This document shows positions 1 through 11,288 of a stretch of DNA of 64,000 bases, piece after piece. The notes beneath the pieces are model-generated. The model ran no database searches. It worked only from the letters and a program-made list of their open reading frames with translations, and had not been told where the DNA came from. Position 1 is the first letter of the stretch. Every line of letters begins with the position of its first letter. The translations under genes were made by a program, and so were the position numbers. The stretch spans positions 12,414,466 through 12,478,465 of the forward strand of contig NC_051128.1 of the NCBI RefSeq assembly GCF_014839805.1, read 5' to 3'. Source of the DNA: Manduca sexta. Its lineage: Eukaryota > Arthropoda > Insecta > Lepidoptera > Sphingidae.

Positions 1-125
1 GGCAAAGAGCATATTTTTTTTTCGTTGGAGCTAAATTTAAGCTAAGTATATCGATTTCGGGCCGTGTGTATATTTTATTTTATTACTCGGCGACTGTGCT
101 GGTAGGTGTTGATTTTTATACACCG

Positions 126-133
126 TGACGTCA
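126..133. promoter_or_regulatory. Full palindromic CRE motif
   Basis: Perfect TGACGTCA, the consensus site for CREB/ATF proteins. A second copy lies 0.9 kb away at 1068-1075. Function is not shown. Confidence 0.3.
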
Positions 134-309
134 CTTATTATGTGGTTAAATTGGTTTAATGAAATCACTTTGGTCTTTTGCGATCGAGTTAAATTAATTA
201 ATATTCTTGTATTAAAATATCAGGAATATATTTTACATAATGGTCGATAGTTCTATAAATTGAGTAATGTTATTTCGAATTACGAGCTTGATCGCGTTCA
301 AGTATTATG

Positions 310-745
310 TATCGCAGTTTAGTGGGAGAGGGGCTCTTGTAAAACGTTATGACGCGTTACATAAATGGGGGGTGGGTTCGGACAACACGTTACGTAATAT
401 TGTTTTTTATTTTATAAAAAAAAATAGTGAATTAAAATCTCCCTAATTTGGCAATACTTTTCGTTTATGATTTAAGGGGAATTTCTCGATTTTAATGTAT
501 GTGATTTTTATTTTGTGCTTAGTTGGCAACTCTTTTAATTTGTTTCAGTGATTAAAACAACTAAGGTATTTTAGCGACTTTCCGGTACTTTGCGTACTAT
601 AATTATGATTTTTCGATAGATACAAATGGTCACATGAGTGTTACGTAAAGTTTATGAAAAATGGGGGGGGGGGTACAAAAACGTTACGGCGCGTTATTGG
701 GGGGAAGGAGGGTCAACAATTGCATTACGTTATATTTGAACGCTC
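310..745. repeat. Degenerate duplicated G-rich repeat
   Basis: Two related blocks (about 310-410 and 640-745) share AACGTTA, GCGTTA and a run of G residues, followed by GTTACGTAAT or ATTACGTTAT. They look like two diverged copies of one dispersed element. Confidence 0.4.
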
Positions 746-1067
746 CCTTTATCAGATCAGATTAAGTTTGCGAGTCAATTTTATAGATATAAAAGTTGTC
801 AAAATGCATTGCGAATACCTAGGCTAATGTATTTTGGAAATTTAGATCGGCTGATTATTATGATAAAGTAGTGTTTTTTTGAAAATTTGCGAAGAAAATT
901 GATACGAAAGTTTCAGCTCTCGCTTGCGACTACTTCAATGACTGACTATACTTATTTATCAGAGTATTAAAACGAAATAGTTCGACATGTAAAAATGTTC
1001 TGAGATAACGTTATTTGCTTCATATAATTATTATATAATCCATAGTGAGAATAAATCATATATAAAG

Positions 1068-1075
1068 TGACGTCA
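1068..1075. promoter_or_regulatory. Full palindromic CRE motif, second copy
   Basis: TGACGTCA within AAGTGACGTCACGTGAT, overlapping an E-box-like CACGTG. Paired with the site at 126. Function is not shown. Confidence 0.3.
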
Positions 1076-4000
1076 CGTGATAAAATTTTATTCAAAATTA
1101 ATCTGTAAAAAGTTGTTGCAAAAATATGTCTCCAAGTTCTCTTTGATGTTAATGGACATCGTTACAAGACTGACTTCATTCAATACGTTATCAGTTCCTT
1201 TTTTTTAACTGGAGTATTATAACACCGAATCTTTTTCTTTTTGACGTATTTTTCTGTCAATTTATAACAAAACAGATTATTTTTGAATAAAAAATAATAT
1301 ACTTTTATGTATATTAAAATCATCTTTGCATTAAAAAAAATTTTAATAGTGCACTCCAAATAACTATCAATTTGCACACTGTTAAATAGATCTATGAAAA
1401 CTAAAAAGAGAAAGCTGCATGGTGTTGCTCCTTTGTTTTCCAAGACCCAGCAATAATTTAAAAAATATCTGCTAAATAAATTCCGTACAATTCATCACTG
1501 CCTCTGTAGGAATTGTTGCTGTATGAAAAAAAAATATTGATTATTGTATTCATAATCGATACAAATCGATTACTAACAACCATAATTGTCACAAAAACAC
1601 CAGCATTCACTTACATCGAAGTTTGGTATATTTAGTGAATACTTGCTCGTGTTCTTTCTAATGATCATAAGCATAATGTTCCCAAATCAAGTGATATTGG
1701 CTGTTTTTTTAGTGTTCCAAGCTCAACGGAACATTTTAAATTTATGATTATAATGAGAAATGTTTAAATTCTTCCTTTGCCTTATTAGGTTATAAATTTT
1801 CCGTTGACGCTATATATAAGACTATGCTAATTGATTTCGATTGTTCATGACTGGGTAAACGACTACAATTAGTAAATAAGTAAAATATGGCCACTAATAT
1901 TTTAAGTCTTGACACATGTGTATTTTAAATTTTTTTATTTCTTGCCTATTTTTGATTGATAATTACCATTTACAATGCTTTCACGTATGTTAAAATAATA
2001 TGGAATATTAAAGCTGAATGATATGACTTCCTTTGTCCAGTCATAACAATCGAATAATGTTATATTTAACAGAATACATTGTGTGAATGGAAATGTAGTG
2101 CGTTCTGAATTATACAATAGTATTTTTGCGACCTCATTTTATATGAATATCAAAAATAAGTTGATAATTATTTTTTTTATTTGATTAAGTCAAAATTATG
2201 ACTCAATATTGTGGACACTTTTTTTTCTTTTTTCCTTGTTTTTTTTTTACGGTATAATTCAGAGTTAGAGGTCGTATGTGTCTATAAATAAACGCAGAAC
2301 TACAACGTAAGTTAGTGATTAGTGTGAACCGTGTAATTAATATGGAAATAATATTTTTACTTATATCACGCATATAATCAGAATGAAAATCGATTTATTT
2401 TATTATAATAGAATCACAACTGTGTTTCAACCACGTGAATGTGTGACCACATATTTTTATCGCAAAAGAACCAAATATTTTCATTTTTATGTACTTACAT
2501 TTAAAACAACCCTGTGTTCGTTATTTTTTTTATTGTGTCTTAAAAAAATTGGCCGCCCTATCGTTTATCAAACAATATCAGATATTTTCTAATGAACAAA
2601 ACACTTCTTTTCTTTTTTTTTCTATTGTTTACTATTCTCGTGGTCGAAATACAGTGAAATAATTATTAAATGACTATACAATAATACATTAGATTTATTT
2701 TTACAATAACGGAACTAAATAAGTATTATTAATGTTCGATAATCTGATTCCTCTTCACCACGCCCGCAGTGCCAAAATGTCAAAGAAATAATTCCTTTTT
2801 TATATTTTTAAGTACCTTTTACTTTAAGATGCCCTTAAAAATAAGTTTTATTTAATTCAAAATTAATGCAATTTTTCTTCACTATTTTCGTCTTTTCACT
2901 TTTGTTGTCATTTTATTTATTGTTTTTTATTTCCCTAGACACATATAACGAACAAATTGCAAGTAACGTTCCATACATAAATATATAAATCATATTTTCT
3001 TCTCAAATTATGATCTTATTCCAAAATTAAAAAATAAAAACCTCAACGGTTGAAAAGAAGAATTGTAACTTCTATTTTGGTGGCTATACCCATGAGCCAA
3101 AGTTGCCATTATTTTGTATTAATTTAAAATTGTTTTTCGAAAGTTAAAAAATTGAAAAAAAAGCACTCGTGTAAACACCTTCAAAGTTTGTTACATAAAA
3201 GTCAATTTTAGGCTTCGACGTGACTTAGTAAAATTTGGCATCTTTTGCAATTGGGCTTACAATTAACGTGCTCTTTAGACAAACATGTTTTGTGTTCATT
3301 ATATTTAATAAACTTTGTACCGCTGCTTTACCTGTAAGTATGCGAAATGTAAAATATCTTGTGCAGAAAATAGCGAGGATTTTGGGATGTTCGATAGGTA
3401 ATGTAAGCAAATGTAAAAATCGAGGCATCTGTAACGGTAGGCATCTTTAATATTGTCACAAACAAAAGCCATAGCTGTTTATTATCTTTTTTTTTTATTT
3501 TTAAACGATATTTGACTGTAAGGAATGTCCTTGGGATGAAAAAAGTATTGATGAAATTATCAAGAATTATTAGTGTACCGTAAAAAATATACCACAATTA
3601 AAAATTAAATTGCATCTAAATAAGATTCCCTTCAAAACTTTTGTCTTGTTTCAATACTTGATTTCTCCCATTGTGATGTAAAAAACATGTTTTGATTGAA
3701 CTGTATTTAAATGTGATTTGTTGAGGCATCGTTTGTCCACGGACTACCTTCAATAAATACCGAAAGACCAGCGCAGACTATAGAATATTGGCATAATAAT
3801 TGAAACTAAATCCTTGCAGTTTGATATTATGAAAGTTACCACACTGAGCTGTTTAAAGCAGTACGCAGGTTTTTATAGTTGTAATATCAGTCATATGTAA
3901 AATTACATAAGATCAAATTTTAGTTGTAGCATTCGTTATTATTTTATCGTAGACAAACCATCGGTAATAAATTTGCACTGTAGAAATGTAAGCACCAACC

Positions 4001-4576
4001 AAAAAATTGGCGCATCTAAGTGCAATCTTAACGAACCAGAAAATTTTGGTCCTTCGAAGCAGCATTCCTGTTGAGAACAAAAGTTTGTAACGCGGTATTT
4101 GTTGACGGTGGTCTAGGGTTTGGTTCCCGGCGTGCGTTCTGTCACTCGAACTGTATTTTTGTCTCCATAACGCTAGTCACGAGTTTTGTTACCTATAACA
4201 TATGTATTTTATAACTTATAATATGTTATTATAAGGAATGTAATAAATCTGTCTTTCAACTTATTGTGTCGTTTTATTGCGCTTTGTATGTGTTTTAGTG
4301 AAGAATAGTGTTTTATGTGTCCATATTTTCTTTTTTTTAAGACACGTCTGTCGTTTGCCATGAGGTTAAGAGAGGAGGGGCAATGTGGCCTGCTCGGTCG
4401 TCGGTCAGTCTGCGCTGTGCCGCGAACGCCCACAAGAGCCGATTTCGGTTGAGGTCACAAACTCAAAAAAAAATTACTTGATTCCATCATCCACAAAATA
4501 TGGTGACTGTACTGTTAAAGTATAAAAAAACAAAATACATTAAGTGATTTCCATCCATTAATAGATAATTATACCC

Positions 4577-4648
4577 CCATCAGTAAAAAAAAGTTGACGC
4601 GTTGTTTATGACTCCCATCAGTAAAAACATTGACGCGTTGTTTATGGT
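4577..4648. repeat. Short tandem duplication (about 36 bp, two units)
   Basis: CCCATCAGTAAAA followed by TTGACGCGTTGTTTATG occurs twice back to back. The second unit has a few fewer A residues. Confidence 0.8.
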
Positions 4649-4719
4649 CTGAAGACGCTGATCAAAGACTTCACTCGATCAATAAAACAAAGTTTGAGTA
4701 TCGTGATATTTTATTGAGT

Positions 4720-5445
4720 TCATTAAAACTAAAATAACATTGAATATAATATTATAAACAACTATACATTTATAAAACATTTATATCATCATTACACGAA
4801 TTTTATATAATATAGTAGACAACAAATATGGTGATAATCTCTTATTCTAACATGTTACAAACAACTTTTATTCGAAAACAGAATTTGGGCGCCATTTTCA
4901 ATTTTATGCACCACGCTTAATAATGTATTAAATATGCAGTGTAACTCATGTAAATATTCTAAGTATTATGCGTCTCGAAAACTTAACGACAAAAACGCCT
5001 GACTAGTAAAAAACAATATTCGTATGAGTTTTCGATATTCACGACTAGATTAAAACTAGATGTTCGTAATATAAAGCAAAAAAAACTAATCTAAATATTG
5101 ATAACTTGCATTTATAAGAGAGACCCTGATATGGCAACATTCGTTGTTATTCGGAGGTACAGCCCTACCAGGAAGATGAAAAAACCTTGCCATGTTAAAA
5201 ATATAATTAATTTCATTTATCAGTAACACTGTAAAACTAAAAAATAGTGATATATTAAAATAGTTATTTTCTGGTCAGGTTGTCATACATATTTTTTACT
5301 TTATTTCTACGTTGTAGTTATGCCTAATTAAATAATAAAATATACAATTTAGAACGTTAATTGTTGCCATTTCGGGTTGTATTAACAGATTGCAATAAAC
5401 TGTCCTAACAATTATGCGTAAATAAGAATCAACCAATCAATATAT
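4720..5445. other. AT-rich non-coding stretch
   Basis: No gene or clear repeat seen. On the minus strand an AATAAA near 4714-4709 could mark the 3' end of an unknown minus-strand transcript. This is weak. Confidence 0.3.
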
Positions 5446-5449
5446 TGAA

Positions 5450-5605
5450 AGAAAACTATTTTTCGGAATAAACTTTTTTTAAACAACGGATTACGTCGGT
5501 CACCCCGTGACTATGAAGGCTGCAATCTTCGAAACATCGGAAGAAAATAATAATATAAAAAACCATGATAAAATCTGAAAAATAGTTTTATTTCAATGTT
5601 TAACA
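5450..5605. repeat. MITE-like element with TCTTCGAAAC core
   Basis: Inverted ends (AACTATTTTTC and GAAAAATAGTT) flank a core with GACTATGAAGGCTGCAATCT and TCGAAACATCGG. One of about nine related copies in the window. Confidence 0.65.
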
Positions 5606-6870
5606 TTCACGTACACACCTCATTTTGTTTTAGTTAAGATTGTTTATATACTAATCGAAAAGGTAGTAGATTATAAATAATATTAAAGAGCAAAAACTTA
5701 AATGTTATATTAAAAAGTTATGTCTGAGCCGCATTGTAAAAAATATTAAAACGTCCTATTAGATGTCACATTATAAACAACTAGCAAAGTTAAACTAAAA
5801 GTTCTTTATAAAGATTTCAATTAAAATAAGATAAAAATATTCTGTACTTTCTTGGAAAATAAAAAACCTGCGTTTAAGTGAATGTTGTCAGTACAAAAAA
5901 ATAGTTTCATACTCTACCACAACATGGCGAAGATTTTTATTTTTCTATTCAGACTATATCAATTATTTTATTACAGGTACCCCTCCTTTTCGATTTACAC
6001 AATATACAAACATGAATATTCGGTGGGAGCACTTTTTGAGTTGATTAAATAATATTTGAGCTGTTTGTACACATAAAATATTTATACAACAGAATTGAAA
6101 TAAAGCTGTGTACTCAATAGGCAATGAATTCTTACATCATGTGATGTTTGCATCTAACTTTGAGCGATGTTGTGCAAATGTTGCACCGTGCATATGATGC
6201 TTAAAACTATGTGCTTAAATGATTTTTTAAAGTGTTTAAACATAGAAAATAATTATATTTGAATAAATGCCATCACTAACAATTCTTAATATATTTTTTG
6301 GAAATGATAGCACGGCTATAAAATAATTTAATAAAACTATATTAATTATGCGATTTATAAAATAAATGAATGAATATTTTTTTATTTTATTTAGTATGGA
6401 TTAATAAAGACTATTTCGAGCACAGCTCCACAATCTATAATATAATTAGTCAAATATTTAAAAAATAGATGGCTATAACTAATTAGTTATGTGGAATTAA
6501 AATTCTTAAAAACATGCAGAATACTCATAATGTTGTCTTTGGCTCATAAAAATAGCAACATTTTAACACAAATATTTTTACCTTACATCCCTATAATAAA
6601 TTATAGAAAAGTCCCTATGTGACCAAAATCCTTTCATAAAGTTTGGCAACATCCACCGATGTATTGTAAAGATAGCTCATTTTATACTATCACTAACATC
6701 CTTTCTTATAAACATATCTCTTCTTTTCCCAACATCTAATAAGAGAGGTAGGTAAAAAAAGAGGAAATTTATCAATATTCGTCATTGTATTCCTAAAAAT
6801 ATTTAATTTGATTAGTTTGAATAATTATTTAAAAAAATTATAAGATTTTGAAATTGTACAGCACCTAAAT
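5606..6870. other. AT-rich non-coding stretch
   Basis: No open frame with protein-like content and no repeat family recognised. Confidence 0.4.
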
Positions 6871-6874
6871 ACAT

Positions 6875-7115
6875 TAATATACACGCACACTCATGCTTTT
6901 TATCTTAGAGGCGCAACTGGAGCCCCCACTTCTCGGCGTGCGTATTTCGTCCTATAATGTGATAGGGGCGCGCCTATCGCCATATCGGGCACAAATTCCA
7001 GACTCCGGGCTGATACTGAGCAGAAAAACCCTATATCACTGCTCGACCCGGGAATCAAACCCGAGAACTCGGCACTATAGTCATGCCGTAATACAACTAC
7101 GCCACTGATGCAGTC
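6875..7115 (-). repeat. SINE, family A (tRNA-headed)
   Basis: Read on the minus strand it starts GACTGCATCAGTGGCGTAGT, has a B-box-like GGTTTGATTCCC and the family body with GCCCGGAGTCTGGAATTTGT. Nearly full length. Confidence 0.8.
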
Positions 7116-7330
7116 ATCAATATAGACATATAAAAATAGAAAAACTATTTACTAAACATGTTGAGCATATGTTTGGACTTTGTTTACGTTAAAATGGTTT
7201 CTCAAACCTATGCGGGAGGGCTTAAAATGGCTTGGCCAACAAGTCTTACGGTGTAGAGACTGCATGGAACACCTAAGGTAATTTCGATGCGTCAAACATT
7301 AAAATGTCTTTAAATTTTTAATTAGGCAAC

Positions 7331-7540
7331 TACCCGAAAGGATAGGCAGAGGCGTAACTGTTACACTCACTCTCCGTGCGTATTCCATCCCATGTGATAG
7401 GGATCGAGCCTATCGCCATATCGAGCACAAATTGTAGACTCCGGGCTGATACTGAGTAAAAAAACCTAATATTGCCCGACCTGAGGATCAAATTCTCTCA
7501 GCTTCATGACTGAAAGCAGTCATACGCCACCGAGGCAGTC
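7331..7540 (-). repeat. SINE, family A, degenerate copy
   Basis: Same order of blocks as the copy at 6875-7115 but more diverged. The tRNA-like head ends at 7540 with GACTGCCTCGGTGGCG read on the minus strand. Confidence 0.75.
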
Positions 7541-7871
7541 GGTGCAATGACTTATTTCTAAAAAAATTCTACCCGAACTTTACCTAGTTTATATAATTAT
7601 CTATGTATATTATGCGAGACACATCATAAGCATCAGCATCCGAAAAGATTTCACGTCCTAATGAACTTTCAATATAAAATATAAAATTAGCACATAGATC
7701 CACTATTATAACAAATGGCTCGTTACATTTACATTTGACAGCCATGTACGAGATCTACTGACAAATATACAAAAATATACAACTCGAAACACAATTCTCC
7801 TGGAATATTCTAGAGTTTCGACAAGCAATTTCTCTCAGCAATATTGAGCAAGAACTTCTAGATGTGGCAAT

Positions 7872-7934
7872 AAAAAAATTGCAGCAATTCCTGCAAGCTA
7901 CAAAATCAAAAGTCAGCTTGCTAAACTGCTAACA
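7872..7934. repeat. Single unit of the 62-bp tandem array, cut off by a Helitron
   Basis: CCTGCAAGCTACAAAATC through TTGCTAAACTGCTAACA matches the units at 8922-9355. It ends in A exactly where the Helitron TC begins. Confidence 0.85.
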
Positions 7935-8921
7935 TCTATATATATAAAAATGAATTGCTGTTCGTTAGTCTCGCTAAAACTCGAGAACGGCTGAACGGAT
8001 TTATCTTATCTTGGTCTTGAATTATTCGTGGAGGTCTAGGGAAGATTTAAAAGGCGAGAAAAATTCGAATAATTGCCGGGAAAATCCTCAAAACAGCATT
8101 TTTCTATTTCCCATACAAACGTTTTCTAACTAATACGTAGAGTCAATTTGAGCTTTATTGCTATTGTATAAAGTTCACTGTTGTCTAAGCAATGTAGGTG
8201 TGTTCCTAACATCAAAGCAGTGTGCGTTGGAGCACAGAATATAATAATGTAATGTCGCGTTCTGAAACTCAACAAAAGTGATATCGCGGACCCGACTAAA
8301 TTGAACAGTCACAAAATTTAATATATCATTAGTTATTTGGTTGGCTTCACGATATTATTTCTTTTGTTTTACTTTAAAATGCATGTTTTCGTTATGGACA
8401 ATTTTTGAGCTACTTTTGCATATCTATACTTATAATAAATCTGTAGAGAGGTCAATTCTGTACATGAAATATATTTCCAAAATAACTGGGGGTGATTAGG
8501 GATCGATACTGATGCTAAAAATGCAATTAGTAAAATTTTTGTCTGTCTGTCTGTATAACCGTTAAAGAAACAAAAACTACTCGACGGATTTTAACTTAAC
8601 TTGGTACAATTATTTTTCATACTCCTGAGCTGGTTATAGTATACTGTTCATTACGCTACAATTAATAGGAGCATAGCAGTGATGGAAAATGTTGGGAAAA
8701 CGGGAGAAGTTACTCCATTTTTTAAGCTTCCGTCATTTCGTGTGCAACCTTAATGGTTAAAAGTTCCTTCGATTACACCAGGATCCCATCATCAGACCCT
8801 GACCGGACAATCGGACCACCTGCATACCACCATAAATTAAAAAAACATCCCGACAAATTGAGCACCTTCTCCATTTTTGAAACCCGAAACCCACGCGGGC
8901 GAAGCTGCGGGCGGAAGCTAG
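7935..8921 (+). mobile_element. Composite non-autonomous Helitron
   Basis: Starts TCTATATATATAAAAATG and ends with a GC-rich hairpin region then AAGCTAG, inserted between A (7934) and T (8922) as Helitrons do. A second Helitron 5' end lies inside at 8423, so two elements appear fused or nested. No helicase gene is present. The flanking units of the 62-bp array show the pre-insertion site. Confidence 0.8.
8423..8921 (+). mobile_element. Non-autonomous Helitron, inner copy
   Basis: Starts TCTATACTTATAATAAATC and ends GCGGGCGGAAGCTAG. Related to the longer copies at 10348 and 50807 but lacks roughly 300 bp of their middle. Confidence 0.85.
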
Positions 8922-9355
8922 TTTAATCATAAAAATATCCTGCAAGCTACAAAATCAGAAGTCAGCTTGCTAAACTGCTAACATTTAATCATAAAAATAT
9001 CCTGCAAGCTACAAAATCAGAAGTCAGCTTGCTAAACTGCTAACATTTAATCATAAAAATATCCTGCAAGCTACAAAATCAGAAGTCAGCTTGCTAAACT
9101 GCTAACATTTAATCATAAAAATATCCTGCAAGCTACAAAATCAGAAGTCAACTTGCTAAACTGCTAACATTAAATCACAAAAATCCCTGCAAGTTACAAA
9201 ATCAGAAGTCAACTTGCTAAACTGCTAACATTTAATCATAAAAAATTCCTGCAAGCTACAAAATCAGAAGTCAACTTGCTAAACTGCCAACATTTAATCA
9301 TAAAAAAATCCTGCAAGCTACAAAATCAGCTTGCCATGACTGCTAACACTTAATC
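8922..9355. repeat. 62-bp tandem repeat, seven units
   Basis: Units begin TTTAATCATAAAAATATCC and contain GCAAGCT...AGCTTGC, a short inverted repeat able to form a hairpin. Starts at 8922, 8984, 9046, 9108, about 9170, 9231 and 9293. The first three or four are nearly identical; later units carry AACTTGC and small gaps. Lies just after the Nprl2 stop. Confidence 0.95.
9294..9299 (-). promoter_or_regulatory. Candidate polyadenylation hexamer ATTAAA for Nprl2
   Basis: ATTAAA read on the minus strand, 117 bp past the Nprl2 stop, at the boundary of the last tandem unit and followed by a GT-rich stretch. The same hexamer recurs at 9231, 9108, 9046, 8984 and 8922 because it is part of the repeat unit. 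No canonical AATAAA was seen nearer. Its use is inferred. Confidence 0.4.
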
Positions 9356-9415
9356 ATTTGGGGTGATATTTTTTGCTATACTAAAACCTGCTTTACAGAT
9401 CATTCGATCTGCCAC

Positions 9416-9607
9416 TCACTTGACGATGAAGATGACGTTGCTATCTCGCTCGAGCTGTTCCTCTAGTTGTGAGGCGGAGAGTCCTCCTTGGCAGCAGAGT
9501 TCGTCGAGGCACGCGAGGCCGTTGTAGGTGCGCACCATGGGGGCGCTGTGGTCGCTGTCCTCGCTGTGTACTGACGCCGAGTCTTCGTTGTTTAACGTTA
9601 TTGGATA
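9416..9607 (-). CDS. Nprl2: Nprl2 coding exon 8 (C-terminus and stop)
   Basis: Codes residues 341-403 and the TGA stop at 9418-9416. It starts YPITLNNEDSASVHSEDSDH and ends NGLACLDELCCQGGLSASQL, then EEQLERDSNVIFIVK. The tail matches the human block [36 protein letters not shown] after a lepidopteran-looking serine/acidic linker (about residues 347-362) in place of the shorter human REEQSHP segment. The acceptor TTTCCAG ends at 9608. Open frames on the plus strand here are antisense shadows. A 62-bp tandem array starts about 60 bp downstream of the stop, in the presumed 3' UTR. Confidence 0.94.
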   Translation of the reverse strand, partial: YPITLNNEDSASVHSEDSDHSAPMVRTYNGLACLDELCCQGGLSASQLEEQLERDSNVIFIVK

Positions 9608-9852
9608 CTGGAAATTTAGATATTTGTTACACGATAAAGATTATTTTTTTACAGTTTTAATAATAAACAAATGGAGTATGTTGAAATTTAAAGTCGATGA
9701 ATACAATTATTTTTTAATACAGTTAAAACAGACTGATAAAGAGTGTGGAATTGGATCTTTACCTTCAGACTTGGATTACATTTCGATGTTTTTTTTTGTG
9801 ATCACAATGTTCCTCATCTTAGTGGTCGTTCCGACTATTCAATAACGAACTC

Positions 9853-10108
9853 TACTGCACCGGTAGCGTAGTTGTATTGCGTGCGCAGTACGACCACCAC
9901 TAAGGTGTCGGGTACGAATCCCGGATCGGGCAAAGTGGTATTGAAATTTTTTGCTCAGTAATAGCCCGATGTCTAGAATTTGTGCCCGATATAGCGACAG
10001 ACTCGACCCATCACATGAGAACACAGTTACCGAAAAGTGGGGTCACTGATTGCACCTCTGCCTACCACTTCGGCAAAAGGCGTGATCTACATATACCTAT
10101 GTATGTAA
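9853..10108 (+). repeat. SINE, family A, in Nprl2 intron 7
   Basis: tRNA-like head with GGTAGCGTAGTTGTATTGCG and GGTACGAATCCC, then the body to GTATGTA. Antisense to Nprl2; its 3' end is about 17 bp from the exon 7 donor at 10124. It makes up half of the 517-bp intron. Confidence 0.85.
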
Positions 10109-10124
10109 CAACCACCACGCTCAC

Positions 10125-10294
10125 CTTATACACCCTCCGTATGAGTCCTTCGAGCACTCCGAAGAGCACCAGCTTCCGCTCGTTGATGGCGAGCTCCTGC
10201 GGCTTCATGCGCCTGCACAGGTCGCGGATCGTGCTGCCGTACGACATGCCAGCATACATCCGGAACAGGTCACTCACTTTGGGCAGCTGACGAG
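10125..10294 (-). CDS. Nprl2: Nprl2 coding exon 7
   Basis: Codes residues 284-340. Two bases complete a proline codon, then RQLPKVSDLFRMYAGMSYGS, TIRDLCRRMKPQELAINERK and LVLFGVLEGLIRRVYK follow. These match the family blocks [37 protein letters not shown]. The acceptor CCACCAG ends at 10295. A second AG nine bases further on would shift the frame and was rejected. The donor GTGAGC starts at 10124. A SINE fills the middle of intron 7 and its 3' end lies about 17 bp from this donor. A plus-strand open frame over the exon is a shadow. Confidence 0.95.
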
Positions 10295-10347
10295 CTGGTG
10301 GGAGAGAGTTAGGACATTAAGTAAAGTGGAATTTGAGCTTACGGTCA

Positions 10348-11168
10348 TCTATACTTATAATAAATCTGTAGAGAGGTCAATTCTGTACATGAAATATATT
10401 TCCAAAATAACTATTAGGGGGTGATTAGGGATCGATACTGATGCCAAAAATGCAATTAGTAAAATTTTTGTCTGTCTGTTTGTCTGTCTGTCTGTATAAC
10501 CGTTATAGAAACAAAAACTACTCGACGGATTTTAACGAAACTTGGTACAATTATTTGTCATACTCCTGTGCTGGTTATAGTATACTTTTCATCACGCTAC
10601 AATTAATAGGAGCAGAGCAGTGAAGGGAAATGTTGGGAAAACGGGAGAAGTTACTCCATTTTTTAAGCTTCCGTCGCGTGTGCAACCTTTATGGTTAAAG
10701 CTACACAGAAATCATGTATGACGAAAATGTTCTCCTTAAAATTATGTAAAAAATATCCCACGACAGCATATGTCTATCTTTTATGGACAATAACACGTGT
10801 AACTCCCGATAGCTTAGCAGTTCGAAGCTTTCTCATTATATTTGTCTACTCTTACGTTTCTAACACTCTCAGTCATCCCTAATTAAAAGAGTTAACATTA
10901 TTAAATATTCCATAAAAAAGTATCAGAAATCGGTATAGAAACACCAAAGTTATACATGAAATACGCTAATAATAAGCCATCACGCGTGAATACTGAATCA
11001 TGCTATATGCTTCCTTCGATTTCACCAGGATCCCATCATCAGACCCTGACCGGACAATCGGACCACCTGCATACCACCATACATTAAAAAAACATCCCGA
11101 CAAATTGATCACCTCCTCCATTTTTGAAGTCCGAAATCCACGCGGGTGAAGCTGCGGGCGGAAGCTAG
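10348..11168 (+). mobile_element. Non-autonomous Helitron in Nprl2 intron 6
   Basis: TCTATACTTATAATAAATC at the 5' end, a TGTC/TGTCTG microsatellite at about 10470-10496, and GAAGCTGCGGGCGGAAGCTAG-type 3' end closing at 11168 before T. The fullest copy of its family here (821 bp). Codes no protein. Confidence 0.88.
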
Positions 11169-11288
11169 TTCCTAATAAACAAGCTCAATCTTAATCTTCG
11201 GATAGTAAAATTGAGATTGGCGTTCATATATTAAGAACGTCTGTAAGTCAGTACTGTAGATTACCTTATGTTCAATATACATGCATCT

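Larger units (their letters stand above)
1..4250. other. AT-rich non-coding stretch, nearly repeat-free
   Basis: No credible coding frame (longest is under 90 codons and has no recognisable residues). Unlike the rest of the window it shows almost no SINE, MITE or Helitron copies. An AATAAA at about 4242-4248 is followed by T- and GT-rich sequence, so this could be a long 3' UTR of a plus-strand gene to the left; that is inference. It also contains two TGACGTCA sites and a G-rich repeat. Confidence 0.4.

Noticed and set aside
8922..9355. CRISPR-like regular repeats
   Set aside because: Units are contiguous 62-bp copies without unique spacers, in a eukaryotic genome.
9528..9845. 105-codon plus-strand open frame
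   Set aside because: Antisense to Nprl2 exon 8 and runs into AT-rich intron; no motif.
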